Assembly: GCA_937926105.1 (NCBI GenBank)
Contig: CALANS010000051.1
Coordinates: 62,001 to 126,000, forward strand
DNA length: 64,000 bases
Direction: 5' to 3'
Source of the DNA: an uncultured Actinomycetes bacterium
GTDB taxonomy: Bacteria; Actinomycetota; Actinomycetes; Mycobacteriales; Nakamurellaceae
Shown here: one piece after another, positions 45,889-56,009 of the stretch
Layout of the letters: every line of letters starts with the position of its first letter
How positions within the stretch are numbered: position 1 is the stretch's first letter
Translations under genes and position numbers: made by a program
Notes under the pieces: model-generated
Database searches by the model: none
What the model saw: only the letters and a program-made list of their open reading frames with translations
What the model was told of the DNA's origin: nothing

Positions 45889-46845
45889 GTGAGCCCAGCC
45901 GTTCCCCCCGTCACCGCCGCCGCGCTGAGCGGCGTCGTCCCCCCGGTCTGCACCCCGCTGACCGACGACCGCCAGGTGGACGCCGACTCACTGCGGCGTC
46001 TGGTGGACCACCTGATCGATGGCGGCGTGGACGGACTGTTCCTGCTGGGATCCAGCGGGGAAGCGGCCTTCCTGACCGATGCCCAGAGGGACGAGGTGCT
46101 GCGGATCGCGGTGCCGCAGGTGGCCGGCCGGGTGCCGGTGATCGCCGGGGTGATCGACATGACGACCCCCCGGGTGCTGGATCACGTGCGTCGGACGCTG
46201 GATGCCGGGGTCGGTGGCATCGTTGCGACCGCCCCGTTTTACACCCGCACCCACGTCGCCGAGATCGAGCTGCACTTCCGCACGATCAAGCAGGCAATCG
46301 GAGGCGTGCCGCTATACGCCTACGACATTCCGGTGTGTGTCAACGGAGTCAAGCTCGACACGCAGATGGTGTTGCGGCTTGCCGCCGACGGAGTGCTGGC
46401 CGGGGTGAAGGACTCCAGCGGCGACGACGCGGGGCTGCGCGCGCTGGTGCTGGGCAAGCGGGTGGCCGGATTGGACCGGTTCAGCGTGCTGACCGGGTCT
46501 GAGCTGACGGTGGACTGCGCGATCCTGATGGGTGCGGACGGCGTGGTGCCCGGTCTGGGCAATGTCGACCCGGCCGGGTACGCCACACTGTTGCGGTTGG
46601 CCCGCGCCGGCGACTGGGAGACAGCACGGGCCGAGCAGGAGCGGCTGTGCGCCCTGTTCGGCCTGGTGAACGTCGCACCGACCGGACGGATGGGGCGTGG
46701 GTCGTCGGCATTGGGTGCGTTCAAGGCGGCGCTGTACCTGCGTCAGGTGATTGCCAGCCCCACGACGGCGCTGCCCGCCATTCCACTGTCTGACGGCGAG
46801 ATCGATGCGGTGGCGGGCTACCTTGAGCGGGCCGGTCTGCTGTGA
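45889..46845 (+). CDS. nanA: N-acetylneuraminate lyase-like protein (DapA family)
   Basis: 318 aa from GTG 45889 (AGGA 5 nt upstream); GTG 45877 is an alternative. The class I aldolase motifs are GSSGEAAFL, Tyr145 (YDIPVC) and Schiff-base Lys174 (GVKDSSGD). YDIP followed by NGVKL resembles the NAL pattern rather than dihydrodipicolinate synthase. Lying between a family-5 importer and NanK/NanE, it most likely cleaves N-acetylneuraminate to pyruvate and N-acetylmannosamine. Confidence 0.78.
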   Translation: MSPAVPPVTAAALSGVVPPVCTPLTDDRQVDADSLRRLVDHLIDGGVDGLFLLGSSGEAAFLTDAQRDEVLRIAVPQVAGRVPVIAGVIDMTTPRVLDHVRRTLDAGVGGIVATAPFYTRTHVAEIELHFRTIKQAIGGVPLYAYDIPVCVNGVKLDTQMVLRLAADGVLAGVKDSSGDDAGLRALVLGKRVAGLDRFSVLTGSELTVDCAILMGADGVVPGLGNVDPAGYATLLRLARAGDWETARAEQERLCALFGLVNVAPTGRMGRGSSALGAFKAALYLRQVIASPTTALPAIPLSDGEIDAVAGYLERAGLL

Positions 46846-46906
46846 GGTCATCTCGCGGGGGCGTCTGGCCGGCGATCACACCGCTGAGCGGGAGGTAACG
46901 CGGACC

Positions 46907-47875
46907 GTGCGGATCGGGGTGGACATCGGCGGCACCAAGATCGCCGTCGGGCTGGTGGGTGACGACGGTGCCGTGTCGGGGCGCGACCAGGCGCCGACGC
47001 CCCGCACCGGAGGGGACGACGTGATGGCCGCGGTCATCGCCCGGGTGCGCCGTCTGATGGCGAATGCCGGGCCGGCAAGCGGGGTGTCGCCAGTGACGGG
47101 AATTGGGGTGGGCGCCCCCGGTGTCGTCGACCCGGCATTCGGTGTGGTGCTCTCGGCGACCGATGTGCTGCCGGGCTGGGCCGGCACCGACGTCGCCGGA
47201 CCGCTGCGCGCCGCCACCGGCCTGCCGGTCGCGGTCGAGAACGACGTACGAGCCGCCGCCCTCGGCGAGTCCCGGCACGGTGCCGGAGTCGGCGTTGAGC
47301 GTCTGCTGGTGGCCTCCATCGGCACCGGGGTGGGCGGCGCCCTCGTCCTGGGCGGTGCGTTGCACCGCGGTGCACACGGCACCACCGGAGAGATCGCGCA
47401 CCTGCTGGTGCCGGGAATCGGCCCGATCCCCTGCGGCTGCGGCCGTTTCGACCACCTCGAGGCGCGCGCGTGCGGCCCGGCCGTCGCAGCGGCCTACCGT
47501 GCGGCGTACGGCCGCCGGGATGGCGCTGGCGCGGGTCCCGCCGGCGGCACTGTCGGTGATGTCGTCACCGATGTGGCGCCGGCGCTGCCTGAGGTGGCGC
47601 GTCGGTGGCGGGCCGGCGATGCGACCGCGGGCCGGGTGATCACCGATGCAGCGCGTCTGATCGGCCGGGCATTGGCCGGCCTGGTAGTCGCGGTCGACGT
47701 GGACGCGATCGTCGTCACCGGTGGGGTGGCAGGCATCGGGGAGGATTTCCTGGCGCCGTTACGGACGGGGTTGCGCGAGTCGGCGATCGGCGCGCTGCGC
47801 GCGATCCCCGTGCTGGCCGGAACCCTCGGCACCGACGCGCCGCTGATCGGCGCCGCCGAGCTGGTCCAGCCATGA
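46907..47875 (+). CDS. nanK: ROK-family kinase, probable N-acetylmannosamine kinase
   Basis: 322 aa from GTG 46907, with GGGAGG upstream. ATP-binding DIGGTK (residues 5-10), catalytic Asp in ENDVRAAALGE. The ROK zinc motif is atypical: CGCGRFDHLE (Cys176, Cys178, His183), where the usual CxCGxxGCxE has Cys at the last position. Predicted to phosphorylate N-acetylmannosamine. Its stop lies just before the NanE start. Confidence 0.78.
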   Translation: MRIGVDIGGTKIAVGLVGDDGAVSGRDQAPTPRTGGDDVMAAVIARVRRLMANAGPASGVSPVTGIGVGAPGVVDPAFGVVLSATDVLPGWAGTDVAGPLRAATGLPVAVENDVRAAALGESRHGAGVGVERLLVASIGTGVGGALVLGGALHRGAHGTTGEIAHLLVPGIGPIPCGCGRFDHLEARACGPAVAAAYRAAYGRRDGAGAGPAGGTVGDVVTDVAPALPEVARRWRAGDATAGRVITDAARLIGRALAGLVVAVDVDAIVVTGGVAGIGEDFLAPLRTGLRESAIGALRAIPVLAGTLGTDAPLIGAAELVQP

Positions 47876-47904
47876 TCGGGCCGAAAGCGAGGAGAGGATC
47901 GACC

Positions 47905-48639
47905 ATGAACGACGGCGTACTCCCGGCCGGCGCCACCACCTGGACTGCGGGATCCTTCGCGGCAGCGATCCGCGGGACGCTGGTCGTGTCCTGCCAGGCG
48001 CCGGACGGACATCCGCTGCGCGACACCGCCACCATCGTCCGCCTGGCGCTCGCCGCCGAGGCGGGCGGTGCTCGGGCGATCCGCTGCGGCGGCTACGGCG
48101 GGCTGGCCGATGTTGCCGCGGTCGCGACGGCGGTCGGCCTTCCGGTGATAGGCCTGACCAAGGAGGGCACCGAGGGTGTCTACATCACCCCCACCGTGGC
48201 CTCGGCCGTCGCCGTCGCCGAAGCGGGGGCGGCCGTGGTCGCGCTGGACGCCACCGACCGGCCCCGTCCGGACGGGTCGAGCATCGCCGAGCAGATCGCG
48301 GCCGCGCACCGGGCCGGTGCGCTGGCGATGGCCGACGTCTCCACGCTCGCCGAGGGCATCGCCGCCGCGCGGGACGGCGCCGACCTGATCTCCACCACGC
48401 TGTCGGGCTACGCGCCCACGTCACCGGCCCGGCCGGGCCCGGACATCGGCCTGGTCGCCGACCTGCGGCGTGCGTTGCCCGCGGCCGTGATTACCGCCGA
48501 GGGCCGCTACCGCACGCCGGAGGAGGCCGCCGCCGCAATCCGGGCCGGCGCCGACGCCGTGGTCGTCGGTACCGCCATCACCGATCCGGCGTGGATCACC
48601 GCCCGGTTCGTCGAGGGGCTCCGCGGCGCCGCCGGGTGA
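47905..48639 (+). CDS. nanE: N-acetylmannosamine-6-phosphate 2-epimerase-like protein
   Basis: 244 aa from ATG 47905 (GAGGAGAGG upstream); ATG 47872 overlapping the nanK stop is possible. NanE signatures: GVYITPTVASA, VALDATDRPRPDG, ADVSTLAEG, TTLSGYAP and VITAEGRYRTPEEA. It converts ManNAc-6-P to GlcNAc-6-P. nagA and nagB for the next steps are not in the window. Confidence 0.85.
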   Translation: MNDGVLPAGATTWTAGSFAAAIRGTLVVSCQAPDGHPLRDTATIVRLALAAEAGGARAIRCGGYGGLADVAAVATAVGLPVIGLTKEGTEGVYITPTVASAVAVAEAGAAVVALDATDRPRPDGSSIAEQIAAAHRAGALAMADVSTLAEGIAAARDGADLISTTLSGYAPTSPARPGPDIGLVADLRRALPAAVITAEGRYRTPEEAAAAIRAGADAVVVGTAITDPAWITARFVEGLRGAAG

Positions 48640-48682
48640 GCCTGTTCGGTGACGGACGGCCGCGCACGGCTAGCGTGGAGCG

Positions 48683-49492
48683 ATGCGCATCTGTGCCACC
48701 TGCGCGGTGGAATACGACGAACCCTTGCCCGAAATTTGCCCGATCTGCGCGGACGAGCGCCAGTGGGTGCCGGCCGACGGACAGCACTGGACCGACCTGG
48801 ACGCCCTGCGTGCGGCCGGTCAGCGCCTGACCTGGACCGAGCGGGAGCCGGGCCTCTTCTCCATCGAGACCGATCCCAAGGTCGGCATCGGCCAGACCGC
48901 GCAGGTGGTCCACACCCCCGCCGGGTCGTTGCTGTGGGATCCCACCGGTTACCTGGATGACGAGACGGTGACGAGGATCCGGGCGCTGGGACCCGTGCTG
49001 GCGGTCGCGGCCAGCCATCCGCACATGTTCGGCGTGCAGGTCGAGTGGGCGCGAGCCCTTGACACCACGGTGCTGGTCTGCGAGCCCGACCGGCAGTGGC
49101 TGGGGCGCACCGACGATCGCCTCGAGTTCTACTCCGACCGTCGCGAGGTGGCAGACGGACTGGAGCTGCACCGGGTTGGCGGGCACTTCGCGGGGAGCGC
49201 GGTGGCGCTGTGGTCCGCCGGCGCCGAGGGTCGGGGGCTGCTGTTGACCGGCGACACCATCTTCCCCAACCCGGACCGCTCCTCGGTCGGCTTCCTGCGC
49301 AGCTACCCGAACAAGATCCCGCTGTCGGCCCGCGTGGTGGAGCGCATCGCCACCCAACTTGGCGCATTCGAGTTCGACCGCATCATCGGCAATTTCGGCA
49401 ACACCATCGCCAGCGACGGGCGGGAGGTGTTGCGCCGCTCGGCGGACCGGCACATCGCCTGGGTGCGAGGAGATTTCGACCACCTCACGTGA
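48683..49492 (+). CDS. MBL-fold protein with N-terminal zinc ribbon
   Basis: 269 aa; GGAG precedes ATG 48683. Residues 3-22 carry two CxxC pairs (CATC, CPIC). The remainder resembles a metallo-beta-lactamase hydrolase with LLLTGDTIF and GHFAGS, but the metal motif reads SHPHMFG rather than HxHxDH. At least one ligand of the canonical site is therefore missing. Its substrate is unknown. Confidence 0.65.
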   Translation: MRICATCAVEYDEPLPEICPICADERQWVPADGQHWTDLDALRAAGQRLTWTEREPGLFSIETDPKVGIGQTAQVVHTPAGSLLWDPTGYLDDETVTRIRALGPVLAVAASHPHMFGVQVEWARALDTTVLVCEPDRQWLGRTDDRLEFYSDRREVADGLELHRVGGHFAGSAVALWSAGAEGRGLLLTGDTIFPNPDRSSVGFLRSYPNKIPLSARVVERIATQLGAFEFDRIIGNFGNTIASDGREVLRRSADRHIAWVRGDFDHLT

Positions 49493-49511
49493 ACAGCGGC
49501 ATCCGCGCTGG

Positions 49512-50528
49512 TCAGTGCCCGGCGTCGACCGGTGCCTTCGTACCGCGGCGCAGACGGCCCAACCCCAGATCGGGCGGAAGGGTGACGGTCCGCTGCGTCC
49601 GCGGCGCGGTCGGCCGCGACTGGTACGGCGGGTGCTCGGGGGATTCTGCCGGTGCTCGGGTTTCGGGGTTGCCGGCGCTCGGTACGGAGATCGGCTCGGC
49701 CGGCTCCCGCACCGTCTGCGCGGTGACCAGCGACCCGACGGCGGGATCGACGTCGGCGTCGGATCGCGGCTCCAGGTTCGGAGCGGCGACCCGCGCGGCG
49801 GGCGTCTGGTGGAACTCCAGCGCCGCCCACCACCGACCCAGCGCCGGCAGTATTCGATCCGCCGTTCGCTCGACCAGCCGGGTGGCCCACGGAGTCAGCA
49901 GCCACGTCAATTGAAGGACCAGCACCCCCGCGATCCAGCCGCCGAACACATCGGAGATCCAGTGCGTCCTGATCATCACGGTGCCCAGCGCGACGGTGGT
50001 CGCGACGACTGTTGCGATGATCGTCATCACTCGCCGGTGGGCCAGCGGCGCCAGCATCGCGATCAGTCCGTACATCACCACGGCGTTAGCGGTGTGCCCG
50101 GACGGATAGATCGTCCCACCGGACAGGATGGTGTAGACCTTGTTCGTCTCTGCCGGGCCGAGTCGGCCAGTGGCATGCTTCATCGCCCCGACGCTGACGT
50201 TCAGGGCGATCAAGGCGATACAGAACATCACCCACGGCCGCCACGACCGGGTGACCGCGGAGCGTCGGATCGCGTAGAGCGCGGCAAGGGTCGAACAGGG
50301 CACCCCCTGCCCGATCCAGATCCACCACAGCAGTGGGGTGTGCCACGGTGAGCTCTTCGGGGCGATCTTGGCGTGATACAGGAACCGGTCCAGATCCCCT
50401 AGTGGCGAGCGGACCACCACCAGGACGGTCAGCGCGGCGTAGGCGACCAGCAGGACCACGGCGGTGACGATCCACCAGCGGGGAAGTCGACGGTGTGCGG
50501 AAGCGGCGTCCCCCGACCGACGCGTCAT
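49512..50528 (-). CDS. PAP2-family membrane phosphatase
   Basis: 338 aa from ATG 50528, preceded by GGAAGG; GTG 50537 has no ribosome-binding site. The three PAP2 motifs are present: KHATGRLGP, YPSGHTA and RTHWISDVFGG, set between five or six hydrophobic segments. A long Pro/Arg-rich cytoplasmic tail follows. Such enzymes dephosphorylate lipid phosphates such as undecaprenyl-PP or phosphatidate. Confidence 0.83.
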   Translation of the reverse strand: MTRRSGDAASAHRRLPRWWIVTAVVLLVAYAALTVLVVVRSPLGDLDRFLYHAKIAPKSSPWHTPLLWWIWIGQGVPCSTLAALYAIRRSAVTRSWRPWVMFCIALIALNVSVGAMKHATGRLGPAETNKVYTILSGGTIYPSGHTANAVVMYGLIAMLAPLAHRRVMTIIATVVATTVALGTVMIRTHWISDVFGGWIAGVLVLQLTWLLTPWATRLVERTADRILPALGRWWAALEFHQTPAARVAAPNLEPRSDADVDPAVGSLVTAQTVREPAEPISVPSAGNPETRAPAESPEHPPYQSRPTAPRTQRTVTLPPDLGLGRLRRGTKAPVDAGH

Positions 50529-50832
50529 ATTCAGCACACCTTCCAGGATCCCTCATCCATTCGATTTTCGTGGGGGATTCGCTGTGAATTGCAACAACAT
50601 ACGGTCACAATTCGGTAATGTAATGATCGGGTAAGGCGTTGATATGTGGCTCGTGCAATCCGCGACGATTTCGGGCGCCGTACATCGAGAGCCGTCAGAC
50701 AGGACAAAATAGACTCGCGCGCCGCGACACTGCTGCTGTGTTCTATCTCTCACTGACGCGTCTCAGTGTGAGCCTCAGCGTTGCGCTCTCGCGCCCGCTC
50801 TCATCAGCGGCGATACTCCTTCTTTCATTTTA

Positions 50833-50860
50833 TTTACCATTTGTTATCATTCTGTTATAT
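50833..50860 (+). promoter_or_regulatory. Candidate rpf promoter
   Basis: TTTACC (50833-50838), 16-nt spacer and TTATAT (50855-50860) in an AT-rich tract. It is the best sigma-70-like pair upstream of the riboswitch. Confidence 0.4.
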
Positions 50861-50953
50861 CCGCATGATGATTCTTGTCCGCATTTTCCGCCGTTTATGG
50901 TGGCCGCTGGTCGTGCACGACATCGGCATCATCGCAGGTCACTCGGTGTGTAG

Positions 50954-52009
<1,056 letters not shown>

Positions 52010-52028
52010 CCGCATGCTGACGGCCCGG

Positions 52029-52078
52029 CGCTTGTGAGTCTGAGGTGGCGCAGCTGCGCCACCTCAGACTCACAAGCG
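52029..52078. repeat. Perfect 50-bp palindrome (family A)
   Basis: 25-nt arms with no loop are perfectly self-complementary, centred between 52053 and 52054. Each arm contains GTGAGTCTGAGGTGGCGC, shared with the element at 7325-7368. It lies 20 bp after the rpf stop and just before the polymerase-like gene. It may act as a terminator, but conservation in two unrelated places indicates a dispersed element. Confidence 0.85.
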
Positions 52079-52105
52079 GGAGAATGGTCAGGGGACAATA
52101 CCGAT

Positions 52106-53902
52106 GTGCTCGCCGCCGTCACCTCCGATCGGGACGGGCCGACGCTGGCCCGGTTCACCGACGACGGGACGCCGCTATCGCCGCCGGCCCGGGTCCGGGA
52201 CCCAGCCGAGTTTCACCGGGTGGAGGCCGAGCATCGGCCGCGCTGGCTGTTCGACTCCACGGCCGAGACCTACCCGCTGTTGCTGACCGCCGGGGCGCGG
52301 GTCCGGCGCAGCCACGACATTGCCCTGACCGAGCGGATCCTGCTGGGCCGGGCCGGGCGGTTCGGCGAGGCATGCCGCGCCCCGGCAGTGCTGGCCCGGG
52401 CTGCGGGCACGCCGGTCCCGGACGACCCCGCCGTGCCGGACCCGGTACCGGCGTCCCGGCCACCCGACCAGCCCGGGCTGTTCGACAGCGAACCGGCCCG
52501 GCGCAGAGCGCCCGTCACCCCCGACGACCTCGTCACCGCCTATCTGGACCAGCAACGCCGCACCGCCGACGCCGCCTGCGGACCGGCCGCCACGACGGCC
52601 GGGATTGCGGTGCCCGGCGGCGCATTACGGCTGCTGATCGCCGCCGAGTCCGGCTCCGCCCTGGTCGCCGTCGAGATGACCCGACGTGGCCTGCCCTGGG
52701 ACGCCGCGATTCACCAGCGCATCCTCACCGACACCCTCGGGCCCCGGCCGGCGACCGGACAGCGACCCGCCCGGATGGCGCAGCTGGCCGACGACATCAC
52801 CAGCGCGTTCGGTTTCCCGGTGAACCCCGACTCCGCCATCGACCTCCGAGATGCATTCCGGCGCAGCGGGTTCGACATCGAAACCACCCGTGCTTGGGTG
52901 CTGCGCGAGATCGACCATCCGGCTGTGGGGTCGGTGCTGCAGTACAAGGATCTGGCTCGGCTGTACACGGCCAACGGCTGGAATTGGCTGGCGGACTGGG
53001 TGTCCGACGGCCGGCTGGTCTCCGAATACCTGCCCGGCGGGGTGGTCTCCGGTCGGTGGGCCACCCGCGGCGGTGGGGGACTGCAGCTGCCCAAGTCGGT
53101 GCGCCGAGCCGCGGTCGCCCAGCCGGGGCACGTGCTGGTGGTCGCCGACGCCGCCCAGCTGGAGCCCCGGGTGCTGGCGGCGGTGTCCGGCGACGCTGGA
53201 CTGGCCGCGGTGTCCGCGGGCGCAGACCTGTACGACGCGCTGGCGGCGGGCGGCTTCGGCGGCGACCGGCGGCACGCGAAGCTGGCGATGCTGGGCGCGA
53301 TGTACGGGCAGACCACCGGCGAGGCGGCCCGGCTGATGGCCACCCTGCGAGTGCGCTACCCCGCGGCGGTCGGCTACGTGGAGGCGGCCGCGCGGCGGGG
53401 CGAGGCGGGCGCGGTGGTGCGGTCCGTCCTGGGCAGGGCGTGCCCGCCGCCGTCCGCGCGGTGGCGCCGGCTGGTGGGCGAGTCGGGATCGGGCGGTGAC
53501 GAGTCTTCCGGCGGTGACGGCGATCTCGGGGCTGCCACGGATGGTGGTGGGGTACCCCGCGATGCCCGGCCCGGGGTGGGCGGCACCGAACGCCGGGCCC
53601 GACAGGCCGCCCGGGATCGGGGCCGGTTCACCCGGAACTTCGTCATCCAGGCCTCGGCCGCCGACTGGGCTGCGGTGTGGCTGACGGTCCTGCGGCTCTC
53701 GCTGCTGGACGTGCCCGGCGCCGAGCTGGTGTTCTTCCAGCACGACGAGTTGATCGTGCACGTGCCGGCCGAGCACGCCGACCGGGTTGCCGACCTGATC
53801 GTGGCCGCCGCCGACACCGCCCGGGAACTGGTATTCCCCGGCTCCGAGGTGCAGACCCCGGTCCGCCCGGTGGCGGTGTCCTGCTATGCCGACGCCAAGT
53901 AG
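52106..53902 (+). CDS. PolA-like DNA polymerase (family A)
   Basis: 598 aa from GTG 52106 (AGGGGA upstream); further upstream the frame runs through the palindrome. Polymerase motifs: A as DAAQLEPRVLA (about residue 348, against DYSQIELR), B as KLAMLGAMYGQT, and C as FFQHDELIVHV (about 543). There is no 5'-nuclease domain, and the short N-terminal region lacks the DEDD residues of a proofreading exonuclease. It is an accessory, not the main Pol I. Confidence 0.78.
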   Translation: MLAAVTSDRDGPTLARFTDDGTPLSPPARVRDPAEFHRVEAEHRPRWLFDSTAETYPLLLTAGARVRRSHDIALTERILLGRAGRFGEACRAPAVLARAAGTPVPDDPAVPDPVPASRPPDQPGLFDSEPARRRAPVTPDDLVTAYLDQQRRTADAACGPAATTAGIAVPGGALRLLIAAESGSALVAVEMTRRGLPWDAAIHQRILTDTLGPRPATGQRPARMAQLADDITSAFGFPVNPDSAIDLRDAFRRSGFDIETTRAWVLREIDHPAVGSVLQYKDLARLYTANGWNWLADWVSDGRLVSEYLPGGVVSGRWATRGGGGLQLPKSVRRAAVAQPGHVLVVADAAQLEPRVLAAVSGDAGLAAVSAGADLYDALAAGGFGGDRRHAKLAMLGAMYGQTTGEAARLMATLRVRYPAAVGYVEAAARRGEAGAVVRSVLGRACPPPSARWRRLVGESGSGGDESSGGDGDLGAATDGGGVPRDARPGVGGTERRARQAARDRGRFTRNFVIQASAADWAAVWLTVLRLSLLDVPGAELVFFQHDELIVHVPAEHADRVADLIVAAADTARELVFPGSEVQTPVRPVAVSCYADAK

Positions 53903-53953
53903 ACCGGCCGGCATGGTGCCGCGGGTTCCGAGCGGTCGGAGGAGACTGCAGCC

Positions 53954-54631
53954 ATGACGATCCGCACCGTCCCGACCGCCGACCAGGCCGCGCACCAGGC
54001 GGCCACCGAGCCATTGCTGGACCATCTGGTGTACGCCACCCCGGATCTGGCGCGCACCGTGGCAGAGTTTGAGGCGGCCACCGGGCTGGAACCCGCACCC
54101 GGCGGCCGGCATGTCGGCCTGGGCACCCGCAACCTGCTGGTGGGACTGGGACCGACCAGCTATTTGGAGATCATTGGCCCCGACGTGGAGATGCCACCGG
54201 AGCCCGGCCGCCAGATGCCGTTCGGCATTGCTGGACTGCGGGAACCGAGGTTGATCCGCTGGGCGGTGCACCCGGCGGACATCGACCGAGCCGCGACTCT
54301 GAGCGCCCGGTCCGGCGCCACTCTGGGTGCACCGTTGCCGATGGGACGCGATCGACCGGACGGTGTGCGGCTGTCCTGGCGGCTGGCCACCGCGGAGCCG
54401 GCACCGCTGGACGGCATCACCCCGTTCCTGATCGACTGGGGCAAGAGCCCGCACCCGGCCGCCGACGATCTGCCCGGGGCGGGGCTGCTGTCGCTGTGCG
54501 GCCGCCATCCGGACCCGGCCGCGGTCACCGCGGTGCTGAACGCCATCGGGGTGCACCTGCCGGTCGATGCCGGACCGGCCGGCCTGGTTGCCGTGATCGA
54601 GACCCCGACCGGCCCGGTCGAGCTGAGCTGA
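53954..54631 (+). CDS. VOC/glyoxalase-like domain protein
   Basis: 225 aa; GGAGGAG precedes ATG 53954. LLDHLVYATPDLARTVAEFE and YLEIIGPD are typical of the Glyoxalase_3-like group, with a second half-domain ending VIETPTGPVELS. Activity and substrate cannot be predicted. Confidence 0.68.
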   Translation: MTIRTVPTADQAAHQAATEPLLDHLVYATPDLARTVAEFEAATGLEPAPGGRHVGLGTRNLLVGLGPTSYLEIIGPDVEMPPEPGRQMPFGIAGLREPRLIRWAVHPADIDRAATLSARSGATLGAPLPMGRDRPDGVRLSWRLATAEPAPLDGITPFLIDWGKSPHPAADDLPGAGLLSLCGRHPDPAAVTAVLNAIGVHLPVDAGPAGLVAVIETPTGPVELS

Positions 54632-54662
54632 CCGGCGCGGGCGGCGCCGAGGTCTGACCGGG

Positions 54663-55925
54663 TCAGCGCCGCGGCATGGCGATCTGGCCGGCGATGGCCC
54701 GGGCGGCGATGTCGGTCCGGTGGTGCGATCCGCGCAGCCGCACCCCATCCACCAGCGCGTACGCCGCGTCCCGGGCCGCGCCCAGGTCGGCGCCGGTCGC
54801 GGTGCAGGACAGCACCCGCCCACCGGCGCTGACCAGTTCGCCATCCTCGCCCCGCGCGGTGCCGGCGTGCAGCACGCCGTCGGCGTCCGCGCCGGTGATC
54901 AGATCGCCGGTGACGGGGCTGGCCGGGTAGTGCTCCGCGGCGACGACCACCGTCACCGCCGACGCGTCCCGCCAGCGCAGCGTGGGGTGCCCGGCCAGGC
55001 CGCCGGTGGCCGCGGCGAGTAGCAGCCCGGCCAGCGGCGTGTCCAGCAACTCCAGCACCACCTGGGTCTCCGGATCGCCGAATCGGCAGTTGAACTCGAT
55101 CACCTGCGGCCCGTCGGCGGTGATCGCCAGCCCGGCGTACAGCAGACCGGAGAATGGCGCGTCGCGCCGGGCCAGCTCGGCGAGCACCGGATCCAGGATC
55201 GCGCGCTGCACCGTCTCGACCAGACCGTCCGGGGCCCACGGCAGCGGCGCGTAGGCGCCCATCCCTCCGGTGTTCGGCCCGGTATCCCCGTCACCGACCC
55301 GCTTGAAGTCCTGCGCGGGCAGCAACGGCACGGCGGTGGTCCCATCGCACACCGCGAACAGGCTCACCTCCGGCCCGTCCAGGAATTGCTCGACCAGCAC
55401 CGGATGACCGGCCGCCAGCACCGCGCGGGCGTGCTCGGCGGCTGCCGCCCGATCGCGCGTCACCACCACGCCCTTGCCGGCTGCAAGGCCGTCGTCCTTG
55501 ACGACGTACGGAGCGCCCGCCCGGTCCAGGGCGGCGTCGATCTCCGCGACCTCCGTCACCGCCACGCTGCGCGCGGTGGGCACCCCGGCCGCCGCCATGA
55601 CGCTCTTGGCGAACGCCTTCGACCCCTCGATCCGTGCCGCTGCCGCCGACGGCCCGAAGACGATGAATCCGTTGTCGCGCAAGGCATCGGCCACACCGTG
55701 GACCAGGGGAACCTCGGGACCGATGACCACCAGGTCGGGGTGCAGTTCGCGGGCCAGGGCCAGCACCGAGTCCGGCTCGGTAGGCGCCACCGGATAGTTG
55801 GTGGCGATCTGCGCAGTGCCGGCGTTGCCGGGGGCGGCGCACAGATCGGTGACGGAGGGGTCGCGCCGCAGCGCCCGCAGGATGGCGTGCTCGCGGGCAC
55901 CGGAGCCGATGACGAGGATGCGCAC
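54663..55925 (-). CDS. purD: Phosphoribosylamine-glycine ligase
   Basis: 420 aa from GTG 55925. N-terminal [15 protein letters not shown] and [11 protein letters not shown]-grasp region [23 protein letters not shown] and [11 protein letters not shown] are diagnostic for PurD. Catalyses the second step of de novo purine synthesis in the cytoplasm. Convergent with the VOC gene and divergent from the MDMPI-family gene. Confidence 0.95.
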   Translation of the reverse strand: MRILVIGSGAREHAILRALRRDPSVTDLCAAPGNAGTAQIATNYPVAPTEPDSVLALARELHPDLVVIGPEVPLVHGVADALRDNGFIVFGPSAAAARIEGSKAFAKSVMAAAGVPTARSVAVTEVAEIDAALDRAGAPYVVKDDGLAAGKGVVVTRDRAAAAEHARAVLAAGHPVLVEQFLDGPEVSLFAVCDGTTAVPLLPAQDFKRVGDGDTGPNTGGMGAYAPLPWAPDGLVETVQRAILDPVLAELARRDAPFSGLLYAGLAITADGPQVIEFNCRFGDPETQVVLELLDTPLAGLLLAAATGGLAGHPTLRWRDASAVTVVVAAEHYPASPVTGDLITGADADGVLHAGTARGEDGELVSAGGRVLSCTATGADLGAARDAAYALVDGVRLRGSHHRTDIAARAIAGQIAMPRR

Positions 55926-56009
55926 AACCGGTCAGGGTAGAGGGCGCGGCCGGAGCGCTGGACAACGGTCCGTGAGTGCGTCGTCCGGTGGCCGTGCCAT
56001 TCTGGGGCG

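Noticed and set aside
52625..54844. Open frame of over 700 codons on the minus strand
   Set aside because: Antisense to the polymerase-like, VOC and purD genes; low-complexity Arg/Gly/Pro composition; a compositional artefact.
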